Source: Apostichopus japonicus
Lineage: Eukaryota > Echinodermata > Holothuroidea > Aspidochirotida > Stichopodidae
Reading direction: 5' to 3'
Assembly: GCF_037975245.1 (NCBI RefSeq)
Contig: NC_092572.1
Location: 20,090,489 to 20,154,488, forward strand
DNA: 64,000 nucleotides
Within the stretch, counting starts at the first letter, position 1; each line of letters starts with the position of its first letter. Of the stretch, positions 50,295 through 61,764 are shown piece after piece. The translations under genes and the position numbers were made by a program. The notes under the pieces were generated by a model. The model saw only the letters and a program-made list of their open reading frames with translations, was not told where the DNA came from and did no database searches.

Positions 50295-53200
50295 CACAGT
50301 ATATATGTATATACCGTACAGTATATATGTGTGTACTGTTTCCTGGTTCGTTTCTAATGATGGACACCTTTCCTGGTACTCTCTCTTTCTCTCGAAGAGT
50401 TTGTTTTCGAAGCAAAATTTGTTTCCACTTCCTCTTTCTCATCCCAAAATATTATAAATCACTTCTGGACAAAAACAAAGTCACAATTCCTTAATCTCTA
50501 GTTCCATTATCTCGACTCAACACCTATTAGTCTCTATCGCCACAGCCAAGACCGTTAACTATCGTACCTGGAAAGCAGAATCTATTTTGATAACTTTGGG
50601 TAAATCCCACCTTTTGCAATCTGTGTCATAGTGCTGCCATACATGTATGTACAAATTGGGAGGGGAATATGTTTAAGTTCGATAATTTATTCAAATCGCT
50701 TTGACAGTCGAGGTCAAATGTCAACGGTACAATCAAGAATCAAGGAAATGTTTGAAAATCATTCCCTTCTTTGTCCATCTTTCTTCTTCTTCTTTTGAAA
50801 CTGTGAACTTTTTGAATTAAATTTTAGTCTAAATGGTTTGATGCGCTTCAATGGCCATGCTTGGCTACCAAGTGTTGAGAATCAAAACGTAACCGCTAAT
50901 TAATTCCTTGCAGGGTACTTTACCTAGAGTAAACGAAACAGATCCCAATAAATAAATGAAAACTGTCGTTCGTTGTTTACCGGACAATACTTTACGCTAC
51001 TACCACTTCAAACCTCACTTCTCAAATGATGTGAGCACCTTCAGTTACTCTCGATGAGGCATCAAGAGGTATTTTCATTTCTAATTTGGTCGTCGTTTGT
51101 TCTTTGTCTCTCCAGACCTCTACACATAGCCATCGTACAGGAACAGACGGACCTGGCCTACATCCAGAGACTTATTCATTTGGTGAAGATGAGTGGGAAG
51201 AGTCTAGATATCTTCAACTATATGCAACAGGTATGGGTGTGCTTTTAGACCCCCACCCCCCTCCCACCCCACCCCTACCTCACTCACTCACCCACCACAT
51301 GCTGGGTTTTTATGTCTTCTTAACAACCCAATACATCACATACATGTATTTTAATGCCTTCCTCGTGTTAGTAGTTAAGCTGATGGTGCATACATATAGA
51401 TATCTAAAATTGCACAAATTATTCCTAAAATAAGTGGTTAAAAAAAGAAGACTTTTATGAAGAAACATGACCGATTACCCCGCAAGGCTATAAAGCTCCG
51501 ATATGGAAATTTCTTTTGAAATTCTAAAACAGTTTAAAAATTTCTCAGCTCCGATATGGAAATTTCTTTTGAAATTCTAAAACAGTTTAAAAATTTCTCA
51601 GCTCCGATATGGCAGTTTCTTTTGAAATTCTAAAACAGTTTAAAAATTTCTCTTGAACAGCAGTGGTATCCGTTTTGTGGTTAATTTTGACCCCCTATTT
51701 TGTGAACAAAGGATGTTGCAACAATCTATCTACATACAGTATGAATGTGTTGTTTTGGTTTTTTGTTTGGCTTCGTCATACCTGATATAAAAAGCTCGTT
51801 GTGGGCAAAATCTGAGCTACAGTATAAAGAATTGCATCCTGTTTGCTGCAAACGCTGAAGGCCTTTTGACACTGTTTTGGCTCAATCCTGTTTTTTTTCT
51901 TTTGTGGTTTTTAATTATTTAAAAAAAAAATAATTCTGTTTATAGTCTACTGTAGTACTTATTGAACAGTGGTAAAGCCTACCATCAGAAATGTATGGGT
52001 ACTTAATGCTTTCCATATTGTACTGTTTAAGCAACATGCATTTAGAAACATTCATGAATCTTAAATGAGATGCATTGACGATTAATGGATTTACTCAGTC
52101 ATTAAGCCTTGAAATGTTTATGAAACTAAATTGTTAATAATGTATCTCATATCTCCATTGCAAAATGATCTGCCAAATTGAAAGATTGCTATACAGAGTG
52201 CAAAGATGCAATTATAACAGTTTTTTGTTGGCAGGGACAATATTATAAGAGGCAAATGTCAGACCCTGGGGGGAGACAGGTAAGTATCGTCACTCCTAAA
52301 TTGAAAATTTGGAGATTTTGTAGTTAAATGAACCAAAGAGTGACAAGAGAAGTCAGGATTTTTAAGTTTCATCTTCTTCACTGTGTTTCTCATTTCCTCT
52401 ACTAGACCCCGCTGCACCTGGCTGCTATAACCAATAACATTGAAGTGATCCGTATAATGCTGGAGTCTGGAGCTAACCCCAACGAGGCAGATCGCAACGG
52501 TCAAACCACGATCCACCACGCCTGTTATAACCGCAATTCACCTTGCATGTCGGTCATCTTCAAGTATTCCACGTTTAAAATTGACCTGGAGAAGAAGAAC
52601 TTTAACGGTAAGATTGACTTCAAGAGCGAATGACCTCAGGCATGTCTCGAATTTGGTCTTTATACCTCTAAGAGAGAGTATTTTGCACTAGAAAATCAGC
52701 TGAAAGGTTGGTGAACCCACAGTGGTAGAAAGGTATCAAGGAACCTACAATAGAGGGCTAATCCCTTATTTGAAAGATGAATTGTTAAAAGGTGTTCACT
52801 CTTTAACAGGCAGTTACATACTTATTGCCAAAAGAAGAGGGGGGAGGGGGGGGATGTTTGCTAACCACTGTTTGAGTTTGATTGAAATCCTCTCTGGGAT
52901 AAAGTCAATGTGAACAGATAATGGCCTCCTATTCCCTTCAAAACAGACTCTCTTTCAGTGACTCTCTTTTTTAAAGTGCACATGGTTTTTTGGCTATAAT
53001 ACAGTACCAGTATTGAACCCACTTATCACAGCCTGCATCATTGTACACCTTAGTTCTCCATCCATGAAACCATACATGTTTACTGTGTAGAAGATGTCTG
53101 CACACTAGATTTTGAAAGCAAAGGCACAACTATCATCATGCAATGTTGATATAGGGGGTTGTCACTTGTTTGCGTTGTCCAAGAACTGCGTAAACAGTCC

Positions 53201-56200
53201 CACAAATCCCCCCTGTTTGTTCGAGCTCAAGGTGTATCATTTCTGGCTTACAGTGTGAAATGACCAAAAGTTCATCTTCAATCTTAAAAATGTATTATAA
53301 TGTCAAAATCTGACTGGGAAATGTTAGATGATGGAAACGAGCTAAGACGTTTATGGCTGAGAACGGGATTGGAATGGACCAGTGACCTCTGGGTCCTCTG
53401 GGCTAGTAACCTAAGCTGGTTCAAATCCTGTTCTAGACATCAATTTCTTAGCTCTTATTTTTTCCATAGCTGAAAATTATTGCAAACATGTGCCCATATT
53501 AATAATGTTGACAGATTAGTAGCGTTTATTTGAAACGAACGTAAATTTTTAAGCTTGGAAGAGGAGAATGAGGGGGATGGGAAAGGGGTGGAACCCTGTG
53601 ATTACGATGTGTAAATTACCGTGGCATTTTCTGACTTGTTTTCTATTGTTTTCTATAGGACACTCGGCTCTTCATGTAGCCGTTGACAAAAGAGATAAAG
53701 TCCTGGTTCGTATGCTGTTGGAAAATGGAGCAAACGTTAATGCTATGGTAGGTACTCGTAACTTACTTAAGTCTCAAACTTATATAGATAGACAGACAGA
53801 CAGATTTCACATGTCCTACCATTTATTTGAGGCAAGAAAAAAATGAGAAAAAAAGCTAATACTTTTCTTATGAGTCTTCATATTAACAGAAAAATAAAAA
53901 AATACAGTAGTTCTTTATTCCAGGGGCCGCTGTTATTAAACTTTGTTATTTCTACTAAATTTTCCCTTTTGTCACCTCTGGCTTGCCGGTGTAGTCCCTA
54001 ATGAAACAATGAGTGCCCTTGTGGTAAATAACAAGTCACAGTTTGTATAGGGTTAGGTTAGCATACAATGGGATATATACACCAAAAGAGGACTATACGA
54101 TATACATTCCAAAGGTTCATTGTTCTTTATCAAAGAGTTTTCACAGATGGTTGCTACTAGAAAAGACAAAAAAAAAAAAATGCATCGTCGACTATCAGAA
54201 TAGGAACTTCAGTTGTGGTAGCTGGAATTGCCTTAACTTTGCATTCGTATACTTTCTTCTGTATACATGTGTACAAATAATGAGGCTTATTAATTAACTA
54301 TATATATAGTGATTAGTGAGTTTTGTAGCCTACAATGCTTGAACAGGCAATACATTGCCGATTCTGTTCCACGAACATTATTTTCCTCCCGGCTCTTCAC
54401 AACGTCAACACCCAGTTCGAAAGTGACTCACTTTTCGTAACCGTTTACATATGTTCATATGCCATGATGTAATTTGTAAATGAGATTCAGGTGCAAAAGT
54501 TTGTCATGGTTGCTTAATTAAAACTTTGGTGTCCTTGGAATCTTCTTTATGGCAAACAGCATCTTAGATGAGAAGAAAAGCTTCATAGAGTCCAAGACTG
54601 GAATTTGCAATTTTGACAATAGCTTCAGTGAAATACAGATTTGAATTGCTAACCAGCTACTTTCATGCTTGACCAAATCAATATATATTGCACTTTGGTG
54701 GTAGTTTTCTACTTTAAATGTAGTCTTTAATAAAAAATAATGTATGTTCAAAATCATCAGAATTTCAAGGGATTTTAAGGGAAGTTTGCTTGAAACAATG
54801 TGGAATTTCTTCTTAAGGTTCTTCACAGAAATAACTTGATTGTTGAACATAGCTGCTTTGATAACCGAAGCTATATCTTAGCCTTATATTCACAACCTGG
54901 ATCTTTCTCAACAACATCAAGGCTAATTCTTATTGTCCAACATGAACTTTATTCGTCTCAGACCACAAGACGAAACCTATAAACATCAGCCTTCATAAAT
55001 GTACATTTGGGTAGCCTAGTAAGGCCTAGCTTAATATTCATACAAACATTTGGTCCGCAAGTTGTTATTGCCATGGAGTGATAAAGCTTGATATCATCTG
55101 ATTGTGCCAACTGGGGCGAACAAGAATGACTAGATATTATTCATACCAAAAATACAATAGTTCCGTGGGTGAAAATTTGGCCTGGCCAGACCGGGGAATT
55201 ATCAATTATATAACGTAATATGACAGGGAAAGTTATCTTATCTTCTCAACAGGACAGCCGAAATGGATGGACGCCACTTTTCATCGCGGTGGCCAATCAG
55301 GACATCGGAATGCTTGGTATCCTGGTGGAGTTCAGGGCAAAGGTCAACGCACAGTCGTACTCTGGTAACTCGGCCCTCCACATCGCCACGGGGCGAGGGT
55401 ACACGGACGTAGTCAAAGTCCTGGTACAGTACGGAGCGGATCTCAGCCTCAAGAATTCTCACTGGGAGACACCGGTCAATGTGGCCAATGCCAATGCCAA
55501 TGAGGTATAGTCCATGAGATATATGTCAGTAAATATGAGACTAAACTGTGCAAAGGATCAGAGGGGGGGTTTAAGGGGGCAGATGCAACCCCAGGGGTCC
55601 AGAGTAAATTAAGGGGGGCATGGGAAGGTATGGAGGGTCCTGGGACATTATGGGATAAAGAATCAGGTATTTTCAGGACAAGTGCAGAATGGGGGCCCAG
55701 TTGACATCTTTGTCCCCGTGGCTGGACTTGGCTCTCAATGTCTCTGCTAATCTTGGTCTGTAGTATGAAGATTACATGCAGTCCAATATATCTGACCTTC
55801 GACTAATTATTTCAGACATTTCCTCTTTCGATGTGTGTGATTAGGTTCATGAGTTTCTTAGGACATTGCAATCAAACCAAACCTGTATTCAAATGGGCCC
55901 TTCTAAGTTACGTCAAGGGGTACTATCGATGGCTTTTTCCCGCAGATCTGGCCATCTCCCCACACAACAAGGGCTTTGTCGCCCCAGCTTCGTTTGCAAT
56001 CATAACTGATCTGTCGTTAGTATTGTTTATGTAAGTCTACCTAATTGTATATGCAACCATTTTTGCTGTCCTGTTTAAAGTTCCTCTTCTTTAATTGTTT
56101 TCCCTGTTCTTCACAGATGGGCCAGTTGCTTCGAAGGATCTGTAGGGGAAGTCCCACTGCAACATTAATGACACCTACCCCCATGGGAGCTGAGAAGGTA

Positions 56201-57412
56201 CAGTTACCGACGCTCCAGCCTACCTACCCGGCCTCGTATAGTCCTCCCCCTCCCATCCAGTCCTTAGCCAAGCCATCTCTGTCTTCCAGCCACGAGGATG
56301 TCCGAAATGCTCTCAGTAACAAAATCCATCGCAAGCTCTCGCGGGACAGCCTGGCGCCCTCGTCGCCCGTCTCAGGCAGAGACAGTCCAAACTTCCGGAA
56401 GAAAGTCAAGACGACCAAAGTGGTGAAAGTGGCGGTGGATGGCGACAGCTTCCCTCTGGGTAAACTCACCCCGATTTCAGACGGCCGCAAAATATCGGTC
56501 ATAACTAAATCCAAGAGCGCCACCGGGGAGGGAGAACAGCGGCTCCAGTCTTCCGATTCCGGCATCGGCTCGTGGAGGACGGACTCCGACCCAGCGTTGA
56601 AAGCCGAGTTGGAGAAGATCATCGAAGTGAAAATGGACACTTCTGCCAGGATAGCCGAATCCGTAGTCCGAATGACAGAGGAGGACGACGACGATGGCGA
56701 CTGTGCGATGGATTCGCTGAAGGACGAAAAAACCATGGAATTTACCATCCAGAGCAGTTATCAGACTGTTTCGGAGGGATCAAAGGTGAAGGTGGAGAAA
56801 GTCACATCTTTGCCCGTAATGTCTGTCAGTAAAGGATCTTGGGAGAACAGGGAGAGCATGGAAGTGGACGTAGAGTCCACAGATTCAAACGGGCCCAACA
56901 TTAGCGGCCCGATAAAGACAGAGCGGAACTCCGGCGGAAAGGCAGCAGCAGCAGATAGCTCACCTTTTAGGTACATCATGTTCGGGCCCCAATCCGGGGC
57001 GGGGTCTGTTTCGACCTCGGCAAGAGAAAAACCGGAGGTCAAGAAAGAGGACCCTGCAGTCAGTAGTAACAGCGGCTTTGATGTCACAGCGGTACCCGTG
57101 TACAGAAAAGCAATGCAAAATGGACAACAGATGTCAAAGACCAAGGAGAAAATTCTTGCGGAGAGTGCAGCATCGTCCTCGTCCCCCATGTCAGGGAGGG
57201 TCGCATCATCGGGTGGCCTGAGTGGTACGAAGAGACCAAACTCTCAGGATTCCGAAGACGACGAAGATAAGTTGGTTATCGTGGAGATGCGGACCAAACC
57301 TCTCAAGAAGACCATGTCCTCGAGCTGTCCTACCAGTCCCTCAATTAGTTTCAGATCTTCAGGAAATGAACAGAGGTTGACGCCGTCTCCAAAACGAGCC
57401 TTGGAAACGTAG
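40904..57412 (+). CDS. BCL3-like: Bcl-3-like nuclear IkB protein, eight exons, 1125 aa (1110 without microexon)
   Basis: Exons: 40904-42110, 42989-43160, 51116-51230, 52235-52279, 52406-52607, 53659-53747, 55253-55504, 56117-57412. Phases join exactly. Seven ankyrin repeats span about residues 457-705: [12 protein letters not shown] opens ANK1, [14 protein letters not shown]2, and [18 protein letters not shown] spans ANK5-6. These are diagnostic Bcl-3 matches (DGDTPLHIAVVQ, NAQMYSGSSALHSASGRG). The N-terminus has PLDLSKKP (12-19) and ALDLRKP (48-54), CtBP-type motifs comparable to PVDLRTRP of human BCL3. The C-terminal 431-residue exon is Ser/Pro-rich with acidic clusters and holds DSGIGS (841-846), an IkB-type degron motif. 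Family role: nuclear cofactor for p50/p52 NF-kB dimers. It is much longer than human BCL3 (454 aa). An in-frame upstream ATG at 40778 would add 42 hydrophobic residues; I prefer MEENSQ. Confidence 0.88.
44727..45214. mobile_element. hAT-like MITE 3 (in Bcl-3-like intron 2)
   Basis: The left end CAAGGATGTGCCCAGG and the reverse-complemented right end CAGGGATGTGCCCACG form terminal inverted repeats. TATAC flanks both sides (44722-44726 and 45215-45219), only 5 bp rather than 8. The interior GGGGGAGGGGTCTAAGGGGG and CTCAGATGCC resembles MITE 1. Confidence 0.7.
45331..45403 (-). other. tRNA-like sequence, 73 nt, not a functional tRNA
   Basis: On the minus strand, GCTTCCA and TGGAGGC can form an acceptor stem. 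TAGCCTAGTTGG resembles an A box and GGTTCAAATCC a B box, and a T stem forms. The anticodon stem and D stem do not pair, so I call a degenerate tRNA or SINE head rather than a tRNA gene. Confidence 0.45.
45495..45805. mobile_element. hAT-like MITE 4 (same family as MITE 2)
   Basis: Starts CAGGCGTGTATCCAGG and ends GGCTACGCGCCTG. It is flanked by TACCAAGG (45487-45494) and CACCAAGG (45806-45813), an 8-bp duplication with one difference. The interior matches 25009-25302. It lies in intron 2 of the Bcl-3-like gene. Confidence 0.85.
47419..47553 (+). repeat. Pyrimidine tract 1 in Bcl-3-like intron 2
   Basis: About 135 bp of almost pure C/T on the sense strand (CTCCCCTTCTCCCC-like units) with only a few purines. 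Such tracts can form triplex DNA. The proximal donor and acceptor are kilobases away, so it is not simply a splice polypyrimidine tract. Confidence 0.85.
48995..49117 (+). repeat. Pyrimidine tract 2 in Bcl-3-like intron 2
   Basis: About 120 bp rich in C/T (CCTCTCCCC, CCCTCCCCCCTCCC, CCCTCCCTCCC) with scattered A. Less pure than tract 1. Confidence 0.7.
50110..50325. repeat. (TA)n array with GTACTG/CAGTAT interruptions
   Basis: Long TA-rich array inside intron 2 of the Bcl-3-like gene, with short blocks such as ACTGTGTATA repeated at its edges. Non-coding. Confidence 0.9.
51494..51652 (+). repeat. 53-bp tandem repeat, three copies
   Basis: Units begin AGCTCCGATATGG at 51494, 51547 and 51600 and contain TTTCTTTTGAAATTCTAAAA. 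Nearly identical, hence recent. Located in intron 3 of the Bcl-3-like gene, upstream of the microexon. Confidence 0.95.
52235..52279 (+). CDS. BCL3-like: 45-nt microexon of the Bcl-3-like gene
   Basis: Flanked by TTGGCAG and GTAAGT. It adds 15 residues ([15 protein letters not shown]) between NYMQQ and TPLHLAAIT, in phase 0 on both sides. Without it the linker reads NYMQQTPLHL, which equals human BCL3 NNLRQTPLHL in length and pattern. It may therefore be an alternative exon. It is part of the gene entry at 40904-57412. Confidence 0.65.
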
Positions 57413-58743
57413 CTGTTGACTGAGGAGAGGGGTTCTGGGAAAAAACATTTGGCTTAAAGTGGTAACGGTTGACTTTTGTGATGGCTTGTCGATTGGAAAA
57501 TTTATTTTTCTTTCCAGACTGGATTTGAATCCTCTCCGTGCAGGAACAACCTCACAGACTTATATAAAACGTCAGTGGAGGAGAAAGGGCATTTTTCATT
57601 GTTCATATAAGATAGAAACTAATGATTTAATTCATAGAGAGCAAGGTATAGGGAATGGCCACACATGATTTTAGTAGAGGAGAAAAAGGGTTGACATATG
57701 TAAAAGCTAGACTGTGAAAGGGATATTAGACCAGTTGAAACAGCACAAATTCATCCAGAACAGTCCAAGCCATTCACATCATGGTTTTGTACGTTTCACA
57801 CACCGTCACACAAATTATAGGTATTCCTGTTATCGTAACGTAATCCCTTCCAGGGCTGATCAGTAGCTTAGTATCACATTTTATAGCTCATCGAAGTATT
57901 GGTTTCCACACAAATGGGTTCTGTTTCTGTCTCAAAGGATAAGCTACTTGAAATAGAAGACAAAAGATAAAATAAAACACCAGTACCAATTGACTGGCTT
58001 TTGTGTACAAAGTATAATTCAATAAGCTATTGAGATGTATAAGTTTTAGCCCAATTTGTGCACTTAAATGGCTCTTGTATGAGCTTCATACAAAATTTCA
58101 TTGAAGGTTAGGCATAGTAATAAATAGATCTGTTAAAGATACAAACACTGCATAGGATTCATGTGGTTATGTTTAAAACACAATATATATGCTTAGATAT
58201 ATATCTGTTATCTATACATATGTTTATGCAAGCACCCATATGTAGAAATCTAAGAAAAAGTGTCATGGATGGGTGATAGTATAGGCTAGGATTGTCAATC
58301 TAGGAAGAGAATTTTTCATGCCAAGCATTCGGTTATTTTGTCACCTGAGTAACGATGTAGACGATTGAAGTGATCCATACAAATTAGTTGTTAAAATGTG
58401 AATTTCAGTGTCTGTAGACGACGGACTCATCGGCCTTTATGAGAAAAGAACAGATGAATAAAAAACAAGAGTATAGTCGTATACTTCTTTGATCAGGATC
58501 ATTATTGAAAGTAAAAGGTTCTACAAAATATGCTTGTAATTGTGCTTTACTCTTATTTACTGTTATAACTTTGTGTGTGTGTGTGTGTGTTCTTGTTCTT
58601 TGTTCCTGTAGAGTAGCCATGTTGCATTTTCTTTCTTCCAAAAATTGAAATATCACTATAATTATGTTTAGAATAAGCTTCTTTCTTTTTTTCTCTTTTT
58701 TCCCCCCTATTGAATATGTCGGCGCACATTGTAAAGAGTATTT
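57413..58743 (+). other. Probable proximal 3' UTR of the Bcl-3-like gene
   Basis: Follows the stop directly. AATAAA at 57971-57976 is a possible early poly(A) signal and AATAAA at 60466-60471 a later one. A (TG)n tract lies at about 58571-58590. No further coding exon is supported. Confidence 0.45.
57971..57976 (+). terminator. Candidate proximal poly(A) signal of the Bcl-3-like gene
   Basis: AATAAA 559 nt after the stop codon. Use is not shown. Confidence 0.35.
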
Positions 58744-59170
58744 GTTTGGCTACACAATGTAAAGCATGCAACAGAGCCTTTAACGTAACATTTAGAGTGG
58801 ACTGGGGCTATGCTAGTTACAACATGCTACAGTGTAGTTAATGTAACATTGAGAGTGTACTGGGGCTATGCTAGTTACAACATGTTGCAGTGTAGTTAAT
58901 GTAACATTTAGAATGGATTGGGGCTATGCTAGTTACAACTTGTTGCAGTGTAGTTAATGTAACATTGAGAGTGGATTGGGGCTATGCTAGTTACAACATG
59001 CTACAGTGTAGTTAATTTAACATTGAGAGTGGATCGGGGATATGCTATGGTGATATGTTTGAGTTTGGGAATATGCTATGTAAAACTTGCAACAGTGTTG
59101 TTAACGTAATATTGAGAGTATGTTTGGCTATGCTAATTAAAACATGCAATAGGGTCGTTAACGTATTAAA
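58744..59170 (+). repeat. 58-bp minisatellite, about seven copies, decaying at both ends
   Basis: TGGGGCTATGCTAGTTACAA recurs at 58803, 58861, 58919 and 58977, then a variant at 59035, always 58 bp apart. Each unit also has GTGTAGTTAATGTAACATT. Older, diverged copies lie on both sides. Confidence 0.92.
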
Positions 59171-60852
59171 TGTTGAAATTGTATTCGTGCTGCGTCATGT
59201 ATGACTTGGAAAAGTGCCCTTATTTATCAACTTCATTATCTTATTACCAAATGTTCATTTTTATAGATAAAGTTCAATCTTTTTAAGCAAAATATATGCT
59301 CACACAGAAGCTTAATTCTTCCATTAACCATGGTACCCAAACTGATGTTTTATTTAAAGGTTGAAACTCACATTGAGTCTCTAGTATTGCAAAGACTGCG
59401 GTTATCGTTTCTCATTACCAATTTGTTTAAATTTGTTTGGACTTTATTTGTTTCCCAGAGTATATGCTTTACATGTAGGAGGCAATTCCTCACATTTTAA
59501 TTTTGCCAGCCCAGAATGTTTGCTTTTTCTTATTTGGAAATGATAGTGTGAGAGCCTGTTTTATCTGAAGTATAGCTACTGCTGTTTGTGGCGATATAAG
59601 TAACTATATCAAGTTTAAGATTAAAGACTATTTATACAGAAATGAGCATATTAGAACTGTGCATGGATTCTTTAATGTCATATCATTAGTAGGATTGATG
59701 TGGACATGTATATCCTACGTACATGGTGCCCGGATTCCCCTACCAACCTGATGGAACTTAAATTAAGCCCAGTTATATTAAACAAATGAGAAACGCCTCC
59801 GTCCCTCCCTCACCCCCTCCCTACCCCTTCTCTTCGACCGAAAACAGTCGTGCCACTGAGCATAAATGGAAATTTTCATGAGGGCAACATTCAGGGAGGT
59901 GGGAGCCATGTTGTATTAGTGTGCAAGTAGCAAGAGTATAAATGTAGTTTATCAAATTAATATTAAAATCAATATTCAAGTATTTAACTCGCATATTTAT
60001 TGGCATAGTACCAATATGCAAGATGTCTTGTGGAACAGGGTTATGAAGTTTTGATGGAAAACAAGACATTGCCGTTACCTTAAGAAATTTCGAAAAGTGT
60101 AATTCTAGTGAAAGAATCTTCAAATGTGATATCAGAACATCTTCTGATTATTACATGGAAATGTTTGTGATCATATGTATTTCATATGCAGAGGTGGAGA
60201 GGATTTTTTTGTTGTTGTAATTTTGTAAATATCTTTACCTGAATTGAAAGTTTGATTAGTCAATTGGTATACTGGTTTTTTTTGTGTTAAATGGGTGATG
60301 TATACAGACAAGTTTAGATAATTAATTCAGAAAAAAACCTAAAGTTGTTAAACAATGTAACTATGTATTGTACATATTTTTGGTAGTTAATATATCAAGA
60401 ATTTTGAAATATCTGAGTTTTGTAAATTTTTTGGCATATTTTCCATACACTTAGGAATGGAGTAGAATAAAGCCATCTCTGTTGCGGCCTCAGAGACCTT
60501 CGGGTCACCATATATCAGGGATTACCCGAGATTTGGGTCCTCTTTTTCCAAACCCATGTGAGAGATGCTGTTGGATATGCAGTTTAGGTGATGAGAACGC
60601 CCAAATGTTCATGTAGTTCTGACAAGATAATGATACATGAATGGAAATAGTTTCTATTTGTTACTTCCAATATGTTCAAAGAGAGGCAACTTGCTAATAG
60701 TAACAGTCCTTCAACCATTCTAATCTTAACATTGTGATTCAGCTTCAAATCTGGTACAATTTCCATGTAAGAATCCTTCACAGCAGTGGTGTGTGCAAAG
60801 GGTGGGATGGAGGAAGGCTATGGATTCGAAAAATTCAAAAGTATTTATTAAC
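59171..60852. other. Intergenic or distal 3' UTR stretch, no gene seen
   Basis: AT-rich. AATAAA at 60466-60471 could end a long transcript of the Bcl-3-like gene. No coding exon is supported. Confidence 0.45.
60466..60471 (+). terminator. Candidate distal poly(A) signal
   Basis: AATAAA in TAGAATAAAGCC, about 3.05 kb after the Bcl-3-like stop. Use is not shown. Confidence 0.25.
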
Positions 60853-61088
60853 ACGGAGTGTTAGCTCAGTGGTTAACGCCGATGCCTTCCAATCATAAGG
60901 TCCCCGGTTCGAGTCACTCCCAGATTAATGTATGTCGTCCAGTTACAGAGTTGTTGACAATTAACAATTCATAATTATGGACGTAAAATATGAATGAAAG
61001 AGACTGACTTCGGTCAGCTTGCGGCTTTGATAAGCCTATGAGGCTTCTTCGCGAGTTCCTGCTTGCAGGAGGATCTAATATACATACA
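60853..61088 (+). mobile_element. tRNA-derived SINE family 1, near full length
   Basis: The head GGAGTGTTAGCTCAGTGG (A box) and GGTTCGAGTCACTCC (B box plus 3' acceptor strand) can form tRNA-like acceptor and T stems. The body GTATGTCGTCCAGTTACAGA and 3' part GAGGCTTCTTCGCGAGTTCC match 33936-34156, and the tail is an ATAC repeat. It is a pol III-type retroposon. Confidence 0.85.
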
Positions 61089-61127
61089 TACAACACATTT
61101 GGAGCCAATTATAAACGTAATTTGTCT

Positions 61128-61215
61128 ATATATGCCTCAGAATTCACCCATTCGACCTCATAACTTTCTGTAGGGAATGGTCCCCCCGCCCCTCCCAGAG
61201 TAAGTAGCCAGACAA
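61128..61215 (+). repeat. Dispersed repeat A, copy 5
   Basis: Contains ATATGCCTCAGAATTCACCC followed by a C-rich run, as in the other copies. Confidence 0.5.
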
Positions 61216-61498
61216 CCCCAATTTCCAAGGACAGTCCCTGGATTTCATGTACCATTCACAGATTAAGGGTGTCCCCGGATATGTCCCGACTCTGAATGCC
61301 TATTGGTCAACAGACACACCCTGACCATCCATGCAACCCCTTCATATTTTTAAAATGAGCAGTCTTCTGCCATCAACAGCAAAAACTGGATAATTCTTGT
61401 CCTGTCTGATAAACCTTTTACTTTGCTTCACAATAATGATGAACTCATTTACACCAAATAATAGAATAGAAATGCAAATGAATTTATATTTGAAATAA

Positions 61499-61504
61499 TT
61501 TATT
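61499..61504 (-). terminator. SELENOS: Candidate poly(A) signal of selenoprotein S
   Basis: AATAAA on the minus strand, about 210 nt downstream of the SECIS element, as expected for the end of a selenoprotein 3' UTR. Confidence 0.5.
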
Positions 61505-61710
61505 TCATTGTTAAAGTACATCTATTTTAGGACAAACATTTAAAAGACAAAAACGAGTTTTCTGTCAAATTTCTGCCCTTCCTGCCACCTATTCAAGCAA
61601 TTACTAATCAAATTAAAAGAAAACTGATTTAGCCAGTAGTAGACAGAAGTAACAAAAAATGGAAACAATACAAAAAAAAGTGTGATGGATGTCTAATCGA
61701 AACACTAGCT

Positions 61711-61764
61711 TCCTTCAAGCATCTGTGGTAGAAAAAGACTATTTATACAGATGCAGTCATCAAA
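61711..61764 (-). promoter_or_regulatory. SELENOS: SECIS element (type 2 form) of selenoprotein S
   Basis: On the minus strand, ATGA (61760-61757) is followed by CT and the helix strand GCATCTGT (61754-61747), which pairs perfectly with ACAGATGC (61726-61719). T and TGA (61717-61715) follow, completing the non-Watson-Crick ATGA/GA core. Twelve nucleotides after ATGA comes AAA (61744-61742), unpaired as required. Then a mini-stem TAG/CTA closes a T-rich loop, giving the type 2 shape. Core, helix length and AA distance all fit the eukaryotic SECIS rules. It recruits SBP2 and EFsec so that the UGA at 63324-63322 is read as selenocysteine. Confidence 0.82.

Noticed and set aside
56224-57189. 174- and 142-residue minus-strand frames
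   Set aside because: Shadows of the last exon of the Bcl-3-like gene; that exon joins in phase to the ankyrin exons.
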